This document shows positions 34,701 through 46,980 of a DNA stretch of 64,000 bases, piece after piece. The translations under genes were made by a program, and so were the position numbers. The notes below the pieces were generated by a model. The model was given only the letters and a program-made list of their open reading frames with translations, did no database searches and was not told the DNA's origin. Location: the NCBI RefSeq assembly GCF_028583425.1, contig NC_072807.1, forward strand, positions 29,579,001 to 29,643,000, in the 5' to 3' direction. This DNA comes from Eublepharis macularius. Taxonomy: Eukaryota > Chordata > Lepidosauria > Squamata > Eublepharidae. Within the stretch, counting starts at the first letter, position 1; the number at the start of each line of letters is the position of its first letter.

Positions 34701-37700
34701 CCCATTGACATCACTGGGGTAAAAAAGTGCTTACCTCTAGCTGGATTGCACCCACCGATTTTTGGCTTGCTGTGTCATCACCCATAAAAACGGCTGCATT
34801 TAAGAACTGCTGCCCCCGCTAACAAAAGTTTGACTTGTCTTTGGACTGCTGCAAATTCTAAGCTTTATTTTAAAGACTACTTTACGTTAACTTATTTTTC
34901 ATCCTTCTGTGTTTTAATTCATACACAATGCAAATACTAAAATCTACTTAATAAGGGATGTTAGCAGTTCTGTTTAGTTTAGGAAAAGTAAACTGTAGAC
35001 ATGAGACTCCCATGCATTAAAAACGGCGTATTAGTGTAGGAGGCTGGTTTCAGCGCAATTTTTCTAGTTTGTAAAATAAAAAGCTGATGGTGCATAAAGG
35101 AGGCAGTTCCATTTGTCCAAGAACAGCTGCCAAATTGAATTCCCCCACAAAGAATGATTCGTTTTTCTACAGGAAGCCAGCAGAAAAAAAATCAATGAAC
35201 AGATTGCAAAAGCTAGCTGTGTATAAAAGGGTCCAGTCTTTGCATGAGGGGCAGGTAGGTTTTCCGATTTTTTTGATTAAACACAACCATTCTTCATTAA
35301 GCCAGGATTTTATTCTAACAAAAATAAGAAGCAATTGGTGGGTAGGTCTAAGGAAAAGATGCAAGAGACAGGAAATCACAGTTTTCATGAGACAACCAGC
35401 TACTGGGGTTAGCAGCACTGAATGAAAGAATAAATCCTCCTTACTCTTCTCTGCTGATTGCGGGGATATCTGTTTTGACAGTCTACTCTGGACTAGAGCT
35501 GACTGTCCCAGTTTCATTTGCTGGATGAGAATAACCACCAGCCCTTCATTTCCTCCAGGTCGTGCTTGTTCTAACTACAGTTGTTGGATTATGGTATCTT
35601 TACCAATTAAAGCTCTAACTCTTGCATTTAGTAATAGTCAGTACTGGATTATCATGTATAACTGTCAAATATTCCACAGCTAGGCATTAGGTCATACTCC
35701 ATTATACCCTACTGGGATGTAGACCTCATTGGGCCTATGTCAGGACATCTTTCAAAGTTCTGTAAACGCAGCTGACCTGAAAAACGAGGGGGCTTTGGTT
35801 GGTGCTCTTCTTACTAAAGACATGCCTCTCTAGCCCTGGATTTATTAGCTGTCTTTGAAAGTTGAATCATTACTGGTTACCAGACAGTATGAATAATTAC
35901 TCAGATAAGTTTGGAGAAGTCTGGAGGTTGGAATCACGGAACTAAATTAATACCCATTTATAACTGTCCCTTACAACTGGAAGAGTTTTGGTCTAGCTTT
36001 TTTAGACACTCCTCTTCCCATTTTGATTTCAAGTCATACAAAATACCTCAGAACAATTAATTTTGAATCTGAAATGCTACACAGAGACCCCACGTCATCA
36101 TCTGATATTTTCCTTTATTCAGTGTTTCTTAAAGCACAGCTTACATATTTATTCTTCTGCTGTTCATTTTAAATCAAATTAATGTTCTTCACTTGGACAC
36201 TGGACAATAGCAATATCAATATATCAAATTCTCAATACTGCCCCATGAGTGTACTTAGTCCAGAGACTGGGGCCATGGACGGACAAGACAGATCTTTCTA
36301 TAAACCCACGAAAAGCCCCGTGTTCCCTCCACAAGTCCTTACATGTTCTCTACTGTGCAACTGGGCTCGGCTCAGCTAGCACTGTGGAACTTGGCCAGGG
36401 TTTTCAGGAAGGCTGAAAATAAAGGTATGTTGGCTGACGGGTGGGAAGGAAAGGAGGAAACAATGGGAGATGTTATAGAGACTGCCAGAGAAGAGGAAGA
36501 GGGTAACAGTGTGTGGGGGGGCGTTTAACTGAGATGCCTCCCCAGTCCCTGCAGGTCTGTTGCTTGTATAAAACCTATTTATGACAAAAACCAAGTAGAT
36601 GCAGGAAAGATTATTCAAATGACATACTGGTAAAAAACAGCCCCTTCCATAAGGATGTAGAATAATCCAGGTTCTTTTTGTTGTCATTAATTCAGACAGG
36701 ACAGACCAGGCATTTTAGCACTGAAGATGTCTGATGCTATCTGAAGTGAAATGCAGTTTGGTCTTGTCTAAATCCCACATTTAAAAAAAGAAAATTTATA
36801 GCTGTTTGACTGAATTATAGTAAATGGAGATAGAATATCCTACAAAATATTATTCACACTCCTTTTTGATATGTCTCAACCAAGATACTAATCTTCTGAT
36901 TTCAAGTATTTCAGAAAGTCTTAAGAATTAAAAAATGCTTAAAAGAACAGAATTCTTGCAGTTCTAATCTTGATGTCTTTCAATTAAAGTGACAGCAGTG
37001 AGAAAAAGGGCACAGACACTTGAATGTCTTGGGAATTTTTAATACATCCAAACAAAACTAAAAACATGTCTCGACATGTATCTGCAAAGCACATGACACT
37101 GTGCTTTCTATATGACAGGCTCCATAACAAAGATGTCACTGACCTAAAGTGCATTTTGTATTTATTACATGAAAGCTACATGTTTTCACACAAGAAACTG
37201 CTTCAAACATCCTTACCCAAAGAAAAATACATTTTACTAAGCTTTTCTTCTTTGTTTTAAAAAAGTTAAGTTTCCAAACAGTATTCTCCCATAAATGTTT
37301 TAAAACCCCAAGTTTTTTTTCTCAAAACAGATGGCTAAAACTTATTCATTTCTGAAGAACAAAAAGGCTTTTATATACATACTCTGGATCTGTACATACA
37401 TATATGCACACCCTGCACACATACAAGGCCACACTCATCGACTCTGGATACTTTTGCACAACAAGCTTATCTGCCTCAAGGCTCCACAACAATGATTTTC
37501 TTCATGAACACTTAATTTCTTAATGTATGTCAGCTGTTCTGTAAAGATTCTACATCAAAGGTGGTCTCTGGGATATATTGGTGCTACCATGCTACTATCT
37601 CGTAGCAAAAATATGAAGGCAATTACTAGTTTGGAAGGCTTACTTCCCTTACAGATGTATAGCACAAGGACACTGACCTGCAGAAGGCAAAAGGTCAAAA

Positions 37701-37849
37701 ATGTTTTAGTGCAAGTATAGTCAGTGGGATTATCTATACATGACTTGTAACAAGTACACCATAATAAATCAATCCAAAAGGTTTGCTTTTGAATCTTGAC
37801 ATATTTAGTTCTTTAAGAACTGTTTTTATTCCAGCTCTTCATTTGTCTT
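31775..37849. other. Interval between convergent SCG3 and LYSMD2; probably includes LYSMD2 3' UTR
   Basis: This is AT-rich and almost free of recognisable repeats, in contrast to the rest of the window. The LYSMD2 3' UTR must begin at 37849 and run downward. Several TTTATT hexamers (AATAAA on -) occur, such as near 36115 and 36148, but none can be chosen. Confidence 0.45.
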
Positions 37850-37895
37850 CTATTGCTGATAAGAAGTTGCATAGGAATTTTCTTCACCATCCTCC
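37850..37895 (-). CDS. LYSMD2: LYSMD2 terminal exon (46 coding bases)
   Basis: After the - strand acceptor caacag, one base completes an Arg codon, followed by EDGEENSYATSYQQ and a TAG stop at 37850-37852. This aligns with human DEESPYATSLYHS, with YATS shared. The exon is too short to be found as an open frame on its own; splice phase and the YATS match support it. The 3' UTR lies below 37850. Confidence 0.88.
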
Positions 37896-40800
37896 CTGTT
37901 GAGACAAAAAAGAGGATTCTGAAAATGCCACCTATAATTTACTCAACAGTACTTAAATCAACTTTAACACCTCTACTTGTAAATAATTTGAGAATATGCG
38001 TGAACTACCATTACGCTTCTCAAATTTTGAGACACCATATATCAAAAGCCCCTAAAAACAGAATAGTAAAATACAGCATTCAATCTCTGCACTAAGTACT
38101 GGAGGGCCTCACTTCTGCCTGCAGTGCCACAACAATTGTTGGCTCTGCTGCTTGTCTCTGACCCTGCAAGCCACACTGAATTGCTCTAGACAGAGCAAGA
38201 GGGGAGGAGCCCAATTTCGTATCCTCCCATGCAGCATTCTAGGAATCCTTTCTAATAGTAAAGGATAAGGATTCCACAGAAATAAATCTACACTTCATTT
38301 GCAATACTTAATTAAGTTATCCACAGGAATTCGCTGTCCATCAGTTTCACTCATGTCCTGACTGCCAGCTGGCACTTAAAATCCACGAATGTAGCACTTT
38401 GCTAACTGTGCTGTGGATGATTTGTACAGCCAGCTCATTCAAAAAAAATCAGTAACACTCCCAAAACTCTGCCGCATGTCATGGATGGAAACAAATATTT
38501 CTGGTTTTTAAAATGCAGTATGAAGAGTTTATGAACCAGAAAAAACTGAAACCACAAAAGGAATCTCTACAGTTCTAACACACATAATGCTAGCTTTTGA
38601 CTAGTGATCATGAATTAGAAGAAACTGAAGCATTTGGAGGATTATATTATTTACTATACAAGTGACACCATTTACTATATGAATAATTCCACAGGGCTAT
38701 TTGAGTCGCAATATTCACAGTATGCAAAACAAAAATAAAATAAACTATTTGCTGGAAAATCTGGTTTTGCATATCAGTATGATAAAAGCTAGAAAGAAGT
38801 TTCTTGCTATTGCCAAGATACCATCAATCACATTTTGTAAATAAATATAAAATTATCATAACCATCACTATGTCCTGGCCTAAATTTTTATGCTCAGAGT
38901 CCACTCTCTGAGATTCCCCATGCAAAAGCACCAAGGAAACAGAAGCTCAATAGGGCTTCTGATTGGCTGTGCAGATTAAAATAACATGTCAGCTGCAGCT
39001 GAAACCACAGTATTGGTTTTATTCTCCTCTTCCCCAATGCACGAATATACAAATTACACAAAATCCTACCATGCAGTTGTACAATGTCAAGCTAGATTAT
39101 ACTAAACTGCTCCTTACACTGTAGAACAAGCTGTAACGGAATATTAGTAATTATAAAATGTGTCAGTCTTTGGTAGACTTGATTTTAACTGCTGTCATTG
39201 ACTATAAAACAATTACTGTAGTAAAGGCAGAACTAGCAGGAGACTAGAAGTTCCCAACTCATTTCTCTTACACCATTATTATGTTTTTCTAGAATGGAGA
39301 TACGGAACTGTTTCCCTGCCCTAAAATTTAACAGTAAATGCCATCATCAATCCCTGATGTTTTTATTTTTCACTAGCAGGGTTCAAAACTGCAAGTCTGG
39401 CTGAGAGAAAACAGCTTTTGAAGAAAGTAAGAGGACACAGGACGGTTTAAACACACACACCGCTCCCACAGATACTCCCTGTAATTCCTTGACCAGCCCT
39501 GAATACCCATTATCTCAGCAAACACGGGCCTAGGAAGATATACTTGCTAAGGCAACATCTAGCTCTACTCTGTCTTTTAATGACCACTTGAGATATTCAA
39601 GGAAACTAGATTATGTACTAAATACAGCTGAATTCTATGACCTGTACAAATTATGCAAACTGAGGGGGGAAATTAAGTATAGAATTTAACAATTATGTAC
39701 TTTTTACTGTTTGGCGTAATTTATTCTGGTTCTGCTAAGCCATGAGAGGAATAATGATAATGAGGCTCAACAACCAAAATTTTATTCCACTGTTTCTCCA
39801 GCTTCTGCAGCTGCTGTCCACATATTGTAAGGGGTAGAAGAACAGCACTGAAAACAACTTAAAATGCTTCTAATTCTTAGGTATAAATATTATATTTTTA
39901 AGTCCTTGCACTGAACAAAGCTGAATAGTTGACATTTCTAGGGGCTAATCTTAAAAAATTATTTTAAACCAGCAGCCACTCAGTTTAAATTCCCTGGATG
40001 TTTCTGCCCTAGTTTGCAAATCATACCTGGTAGCTTCAGGTTTTAGTTTCCTAGCTGCTTGTTTGGACAGCTTAATCTGCAAATCTAGTCTGTGCAGAAA
40101 ATCTTTGGCAGATAATTCTTCAGGTGGAAGAACATCACTGTCAGATTCTTGAGGACTGGGTGAAGAGTCATCTTCCTGAACGGTCACTGGATCATCTTCA
40201 CAAGAAGGAGGGCTGCTAATTGCTTCACTCTCAGGAGACTCCAGCGAGTTCAATCCATTAAATAGCAAAGGTTTATCAGATATAACTGGTATATTCAAAG
40301 TCTTTCTCAGGAATATGCAGTCATTTGTGAACAGCTTATTTGCCCTTTTTATTTGCTCCATCTGAAAAGATACAATATTGTTTACTTATTGATTGAAGTA
40401 CAGATAATTGCATCTAGACAACGACTATAAATAAGCAATTTCCTGCAATTATGTTTCCTCATTACAGAAATTTCTTCCCTAAATCTAGTATCTCTTTTTT
40501 CCACTATATTACAGGAAAAATTCTCCTTAAAGTCACACTGCTCTTTCTGCCACTCAGTCCCTTTAGTTTTAAATGTTCTTAATGTTGTTATCCGCCCTGA
40601 GCCTGCTCGCGGGGAGGGCAGAATACAAATATGATATAAATAAAAATAAAATAAAAATAAATATTCTCTGCATTGGAATCCTTTTAAAACTTTTCTTGCA
40701 TGAGAGTAAAGTATGGCAAGCAATGAACTGTATTTAAAACCCAGTTATGTTGAAGAACAATCATCCCTGAAACTGAGGAGCCATGTAAATTCTCTCTTAT

Positions 40801-41072
40801 GCACACAGCAGTGACCAAAAAAGTTACATCATGCTCTGGGAACATGTAGTGCAATTCCTGTCCTAAAAACTAATACCTTATAGAGGGGGCTAGAAATTAG
40901 GAACTCCAAGGACATATCCATCCCCTGTCTTTCCAGTAACAAACTTAGGTGCCCCCTCTTTCATTTGCCAGAAAACATCTGTTTCAGATAACAAGGGAAA
41001 GATTATGTGCAGGGCAGAAAGACGCCCCCATAACTGCAACATTTCTTCCTCCTTAATGTGACAGTCAACTTC

Positions 41073-41145
<73 letters not shown>

Positions 41146-44100
41146 GGGTTTATTACGGTCACAAGACCAGCCAAGTAAAATACAGATAAAATACATGTCA
41201 CAAATAATTAAAACAAGACATCTTAGAACAACAACTTGAAGGGCTATGGCTCTAACTGCACCAAATATCAATCATCCAAAATTCCCACAAAGGTGCAAGA
41301 AAAATGTTACAATTAACAGTCAGCAAACCAGACGGTCAGTCAATATGAATAGCTGGTGGCTACTCCAGCAAAAGGTTCCTTTGTTACTGCAGCCGGCCAA
41401 AATAGATTTCCACTATACAAACGTGAATGTCTCAGTACTATAGTAAGAAAGAGGTTCTGAAGAATAACTGCTTTTCCATCACTAATCAAACCACTTAAAT
41501 GTGTTTTCTTTTGTACTGACATATAATTTCAGTATTTTCAGTTTTGTGCTATTTATTGAAAGCCTCTGCATTATCTCAGAAGGCACACCTTGTCCCATAT
41601 GACAGCTATCTGAAGACGTTCAGTTCAAACAAAGAAATACAATATTTTCTCTGTGGTATTAGTTTCCTCAATGAGTTAGGAAGTTGATGTCTCAGTAGCA
41701 GACACAGTGCAACTTTATAAATAATGCACCAACAGTTTTAGTGCAACTCAGGTTTACTTGTTCCATCTCGCTCTCTAAAACCATACATGAAGGTATGACA
41801 TTTTAAGGGCTGGTTCACACCAATTAATGGCTGAAATATCAAGCAATGGTTTCCATGTGTAAACAAAGCATCATGAATTAAAGCCACAAAGGAATTTTAA
41901 TTATCACCTTAAATTCAGCAATTTCCCCATTGAAGCAGCTAAAATATTCAGCTCCCGCTCATTGTCAAGTAATCAGTTGATAAGAAATCAAGTGATACCA
42001 GGGCTTTTTTTCAGCAGGATCGTGGTGGAATGGAGTTCTGGCACCTCTTAAAAATGGTCACATGGCCGGTGGCCCCGCCCCCTGATCGCCAGACAGAGGG
42101 GAGTTTAGATTGCCAATTACATCAAAATTAATTATCAAAAATCAAAGGTTCTAGTTTTTGGAAGCAAGTTGCGAACTTACCAGTGGAAGATAGACTCGGT
42201 GGATATTGAGCAAGTCCATTGTTTTAAATATTTAGGAACTGCCTTTCAGGCTTCAGGCTCTAGAAAAGCTCATGTGGACCATGTTACAACAAGTGCATCT
42301 AAAAGTGCGCGAGCGATTGAGAAATTTTATTGGTCTTCTGGGGGCCGGAATGTTGCAGCAGCAGTCACGATTTTCAAGGCTAAGTCTCTTGCCCAATTAC
42401 TTTATGCGGCGCCCTTGAGCATAACAACACATCAGTCTTATTGGCAGTCACTGGAAAAAGTGCAATCTAAGTTTTTAAGGCACATTTTGCAGGTTCCCTT
42501 TTGTGTCTCTAATGCACATATTCGTTTGGAATCCGGTATGGTCACTGTAAAAGCACGCCTGTGGATTGCTACCATTGTCTATCGGTTTAAGCTAATAACT
42601 AATCCCTCCGGTTTAACCGGTTTAATAGCATGGGATTCTAGAGTACCACTTTGGATCAAAGAAGCGGAGCGCAAATTGGGTTATTATGGTCTTTCCAAAC
42701 AGTTTTTGATGAATATGGAACATGACTTGGTCAAACCCTTTGTGAAACAAAGAATCCTGGATATTGAAAGGCAGAACGACTTCAGTCAAGTCAAAGGGTA
42801 TTTCCCGGGAATAGATAGCCTAAACCAAGTGATAATGATGCCTTACTTACAAAACTTGGATAAAGCAGATTATAGAAGAGCAGTTACCCTCCTCAGAATG
42901 GACACGTTACCATCAGCGGTCATGGAGGGCAGATATGCAAAACAACCACTCGAGAAAAGAGTATGTATATGTGGGGCTGGAAAGACAGAAACTAGGGGAC
43001 ACGTACTCTTCGAGTGTGAGCTTTATCAAAATATTAGGGCAATCTTCATAACTCCAATTTGTAATCAGTTCCGAGGTAGAAATGATAGATTCTATCTAGA
43101 TAAGCTTTTAGCCGATAAGGACCATGAAATTACATTAAAGGTGGCAAATTTTGCTGTGCAAGCCATACGGATTAGGAAGTATTTTACAGGGGGAAATATT
43201 TAAATATTTTATAATGTTAAGGATTTTAATATTTAATAATTTGGTCTTAGGCACTCAGGTTTTAAGGTTTTAAATATTTAAGACTCTGTACCCTGAAATT
43301 TTAGTGAATAGATTTGTAAATAATATGACTTACCATGACTGGGTTGTATGCTATTATTGTATGGTCTATGACCGTAATAAAGATTGACTGACTGATTGCC
43401 AAGGGCAATTTAAACTTTAAAAAACTCGCCCCTTGTTCCAACTGACCCAAAGTGATGTCATTGTGTGGTCTTGAGTTCCACCACTGAGTTCCACCACCTC
43501 TTTTCCCAGAAAAGAAGCCCTGAGTGATACTCATTCAACAGTGAACTTTTGGGACTGGTACACAGACAATTAAATGAGTATCTAACAAGCCTAATCAATT
43601 TGAGTAAAAGTAATAAAAGTAAACCAGGAGATGGGTGAGAGGGATTGCCAACAAAAACTTTGGCTGGAAATAATTCATTTTCCCATGATAAGAAGGTTAT
43701 ACAAAAATAAGACACCTTTGGCTAAAATTTCAGGTTTTTCCTTACATATCAAGGCACTAAAATTATTTTATTTCCAAATCTGATTCCCTACTCCTCAAAG
43801 TACAGGACTGGCACAAATTTTGTGCAAAAGCACCTAGGTTAACAGAATAGGAAGCCCTAGATAGCAACACAGGACCTGCTAATTTTACCATACAGAAGTA
43901 TGAAAAGTGATGGAGTGCCTCAATCCTTACTGCCTCTGCCTATCTACACCAGATCACCAACGTAAAGGTAAGAGACTTGACAATGGGTCTGAATGACATT
44001 ATCACAGATAGAGCTTCTCACAATCTAAACAGGAAATCAGTTCATGCAGAATGATTACTACAACTGCAAAGTTTGAGTTAACCTGCAGCTTTCCCTTCAC

Positions 44101-46980
44101 TGCAGCCTGCTTCCTTTGAGGGCTTAGTAAAAGACAAAGTCAAATGTTTTAGGGGAAATTACAGAAACAGAATTTTCTATATATGTATGTATTCATTTGC
44201 TTAACAGCAAAGGATGTTGCTTTATGCTTGATTGCTCACAATGGCTATGGAATAAAATGCATCTGCCAAATTGTTATGCCCTAATAAGGAATATTTGAAC
44301 TGCTGCTTAAGCTTTATGCTATTTCTTCAACTGAGACAATAAGATACATACCATATGCATAATTATTTGAAGAATTGTAAATAAAGTACACAAAGTCAAT
44401 TAGATTAAATACAAATGGAAACCCACATACATTTGTGCAAGTAATACTTTCTCGTGTCCATTCTTACTTTATTCTCACACATTCTCTGATTCGCATTACA
44501 CATACCCAATTCACATGACTCCCATAAACACAGTCCAACAGGTGACCAGCACTTTAATAACACTGCTTACTTTTCGGATAAACCTGCTCCACCAATAGCA
44601 CACACCCTCCTCTTTTCTTAGGCCTTGAGAGCTCACATTTCAAAGAAAAATTAATTGCAATGTTCATAAATATTCCATAAAACAATTGCAGATGAGCCAG
44701 TGGTTTGGGGAGAGGGAGTTCATTACAATAATCTGAAATATAAAATCTTGAAATCTGACAATATCAGAACTAAACTCAAAGAAATAGGACAGTATCTGAT
44801 TTAAATGTGATACTGGTACGGCAAAGTTTGCATAGGCTCAGGAGCAAATTTAAGATGTGCTGCAACCTTGCCAAACACCTAAGTGTGCTTAAGTTTGCAC
44901 ACCAAAGATCCATCATCATTTGTAAACCACATATGATGAACTGCATGCAAAATTCACAACATTTCTAACATGGCACTTACCACCACATAGGAAATGTTTA
45001 TTATTTTCTTACTTAAGGAACATGATGCTACACAGTGTCATATGAGCAAAAACTTCAAGTTCTTGCTCAGAGGAGCTTACAACGAACTTTTAACAGTTGG
45101 GAAGTGGAAGAATAACAAACAACATAGATGAGGAAGGAATGGATGCAGTTAGTGCTACATGAAATAAACATGGGGAAGACCATTAGATCACAAACAAAAC
45201 CAGAGTGCCACCCTCAGCAACCACTTATACTTCTTGCAAAATTATTCAAATTTAAGGCAGGCATGTGAAAAAAGTGGTAAAATAAAACATGACATAACTG
45301 AGGGGGGGGGGCGCAGAGGAGTGGAAAGGACTACCAACTGTTCGAACACACTCCTCCTCCTCCTCACAAACTGTCTTTCACTTCCTCCCCTGAAATCACC
45401 AGCTGGGCAATATTGGTTGCCCAACCATGTCTTTGTTCCTACAGCAAAAAAGACTCATGTCAGTCTGGAAGCATCTATTCACCCCCTCAACCCCAGAGGA
45501 ACTGGTGGCAGTTACTCCTTGGTAGGGGGTACCGCTCTATACATGCTCAGAAAGAGGTACTCTTCTCAAAACTTTGCTAGGCAATGGGTGTCAGGAGGAC
45601 CTCAGCTCACAAAACCTTCGTACCTTGCCCTTGGACAGAATTACTTGTCTAGAAGGCACTACTCACCCACCTAGATTCCAGGTGTTTGAGGAATGAGCTA
45701 AAGTTTCTCCACAAAGAGGGAAAGGCACTCTGCACCTAGCCAGAAAAAGGTGTTCTCTCCACCATATTTCTACATAGGCAACTTCTGGCAACAGGTTGGA
45801 AACCCATAGTGTTTGCATCCTGCAGTAAATTATTTACTTCATTTATACCCCATTTGCCTGCTCAGTGGGGACCCAAAGCAGCTTACATTCTTCTCTTCTC
45901 CTCCCTTTTATCCTCACAACAACCAGGTTAGGCTGAGAGAGTGTGATTGGCCCAAAATCACCCAGTAAATTTCCATGGTGATTCAAACCTGGGACCCACA
46001 CATCTGAATCTGGCACTGTAACCATTACAGAATACTGGGCAATGCCAGTTACACAGGCATGGCTTTGTTCTTATAAGGAAAAGTACCAAGGCTCAATCTG
46101 CCCAAATACCTCTAATCTCCCCCACACCCACTCACAAACCCACCTTAATTGCAATGGCTGGCTGTATCTCTGCACACGCTCAAAGACAACGCTTCCTAAG
46201 GCGACGTCCCTCGGCAAGGTGCCACTGGACTCAAATCCTGCTATTCTACTGCAGACCTTTGCCTAAAACTACCCCTCTGCAAGATTTCCCACTCTCCACA
46301 GCATATCTTGAAGCAGTAGGTGCAAGGGCTCACACATCCACCTCGAAACCCTCATCCCCTTCCTTCATCTCAAACAAAGAGCCATTGCACAGACAATGTG
46401 CAGGGAAGGCAGTCGTTCTGCACATGCTCAGAGGCGCTGCCTCCAGCAAAAGCCCTAGGAGGAGGATGGTTTCCAGCTCCAGGTTGGGAAACTCCTGGAG
46501 ATTTATGGGGTGCAACCTGGGGAGAGTGGGATTTGGGAAGGGACGAGACCTCAGCTGGGTATAATGTCATAGAGCCCATTCTCCAAAGCAGCCATTTTCT
46601 CCAGGGGAACTGATCCCTCTGGCCTGGAGAGCAACTGCAATTTCGGGGTCTCCAGGCTTCGTCTGGAGGTTGGCAACCTCCTGAAAATGAACCCCTTCAT
46701 TTGGGGGGGGAGCCTTTTAAGCCCTTGGCGACACAGCCGGGCCTCCACCTACCGTCACGCCGTACTTGAGGGCGATGCCTTGCAGGGTGTCGCCGGGGTC
46801 GAGGCGATGCTCCAGGTAGCGCTCGGCCAGAGGCGCCGCCACGCTGGCCGTGCTGCCGTACGAGCGGGTCTTGGTGAGCGCCAGGCTGAGCGAGAGCGCA
46901 GCCTCCGCCTCGGCCGCCTCGGGCCCGGGAAGCGGCTCCTCGCGCAGAGACAGCCCGGGCACCGCCAGGAACTCGGCCAT
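37850..46980 (-). CDS. LYSMD2: LYSMD2 (LysM domain-containing protein 2), complete, 3 coding exons
   Basis: Complement join 46753-46980, 40027-40361, 37850-37895; 609 bp, predicted 202 aa plus stop (human 215 aa). One LysM domain lies at about residues 55-101: the first half (HRLDPGDTLQGIALKYGVT) is in exon 1 and the second half (MEQIKRANKLFTNDCIFLRK) opens exon 2, the same split as in human. It is preceded by the conserved LTKTRSYGSTASV segment and followed by an acidic Ser/Pro-rich linker and the basic DLQIKLSKQAARKLK helix. LysM domains bind glycan polymers elsewhere, but the role of vertebrate LYSMD2 is not established. No signal peptide or membrane segment is seen. The ATG at 46978-46980 fits the human start and lies in a CpG island. 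Confidence 0.95.
40027..40361 (-). CDS. LYSMD2: LYSMD2 exon 2 (second half of LysM, linker, basic helix)
   Basis: 335 bp starting MEQIKRANKLFTNDC, with - strand acceptor ttttcag at 40362-40363 and donor gtatga below 40027. The open frame runs on to 39951, but those residues are intron read-through: the donor position matches the human exon end (LKEESR) and the next exon supplies the expected C terminus. Confidence 0.94.
40560..40668 (+). mobile_element. LINE 3' terminal fragment
   Basis: gttatccgccctgagcctgc and ggggagggcagaatacaaat are followed by an A-rich ATAAA tail. It lies just upstream of LYSMD2 exon 2. Confidence 0.5.
41075..41145. repeat. (AATC)n microsatellite
   Basis: About 18 perfect AATC units form the expanded tail of the LINE fragment just to the right. 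Confidence 0.95.
41075..41445 (-). mobile_element. LINE 3' end with (AATC)n tail, same family as 42117-43393
   Basis: On the - strand the sequence ends gtgaccgtaataaaccc and then (TTGA)n. The gaccgtaataaa terminus is shared with the LINE at 42117-43393, which lies in the opposite orientation 700 bp away. The 5' limit is uncertain. Confidence 0.6.
42117..43393 (+). mobile_element. 5'-truncated non-LTR retrotransposon nested in the hAT MITE
   Basis: It is flanked by the 9-bp duplication gattgccaa (42108-42116 and 43394-43402). It opens inside the RT region, encodes the C-terminal part of the ORF (to 43203), then has a short 3' UTR with gaccgtaataaa and a (GACT)n tail. The same GACCGTAATAAA end is found in the inverted fragment at 41075-41445. 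The clade is not certain (Vingi-like is possible). Confidence 0.8.
42118..43203 (+). pseudogene. Non-LTR retrotransposon ORF2 C-terminal fragment
   Basis: The frame is open from the truncation point (NYIKINYQKSKVLVFGSK...) for about 360 codons. The RT thumb signature CFKYLGTAFQASGS is followed by a long helical region and a Cys/His motif, CICGAGKTETRGHVLFEC, typical of non-LTR C termini. The YxDD catalytic centre and the endonuclease are missing because of 5' truncation. No stop codons interrupt the remaining frame, so the copy is fairly recent. It has no start signal and is not expected to be expressed as a protein. Confidence 0.75.
43531..45827. other. LYSMD2 intron 1, nothing recognised
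   Basis: No exon or clear repeat is seen. A 146-codon + strand frame at 45234-45674 has no domain and no conserved neighbour. Confidence 0.45.
45828..46038 (-). mobile_element. tRNA-derived SINE (gtggttagag family)
   Basis: Complement of cagtggggacccaaagcagc, tcctcacaacaaccaggtta and gtgattcaaacctgggaccc. It lies in LYSMD2 intron 1. Confidence 0.7.
46178..46262 (+). mobile_element. Penelope-type 3' tail fragment
   Basis: It contains gtgccactggactcaaatcc followed by tgctattctactgcagacc, the distal part of the same tail family, just upstream of a MITE in LYSMD2 intron 1. Confidence 0.5.
46469..46681. mobile_element. MITE of the tagggttgcca family near the LYSMD2 promoter
   Basis: It has tccaggttgggaaactcctg, aagcagccattttctccagg and a ggaggttggcaacctcc end. 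The whole family length (about 210 bp) is present, 70 bp below LYSMD2 exon 1 within intron 1. Confidence 0.6.

Larger units (their letters stand above)
41999..43522. mobile_element. hAT-type MITE, about 238 bp, split by a LINE
   Basis: The ends are inverted (cagggcttttttt / aaaagaagccctg) and flanked by a perfect 8-bp duplication, agtgatac at 41991-41998 and 43523-43530, the length typical of hAT transposons. Removing the LINE and one copy of its duplication leaves a non-coding element of about 238 bp. It lies in LYSMD2 intron 1. Confidence 0.8.

Noticed and set aside
39951-40026. Extension of the LYSMD2 exon 2 frame (YDLQTRAETSREFKL...)
   Set aside because: It is intron read-through; the gtatga donor and the terminal exon at 37850-37895 give the expected C terminus.
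45234-45674. 146-codon open frame on the + strand
   Set aside because: It is low in conserved features, lies antisense in LYSMD2 intron 1, and matches no family I know.
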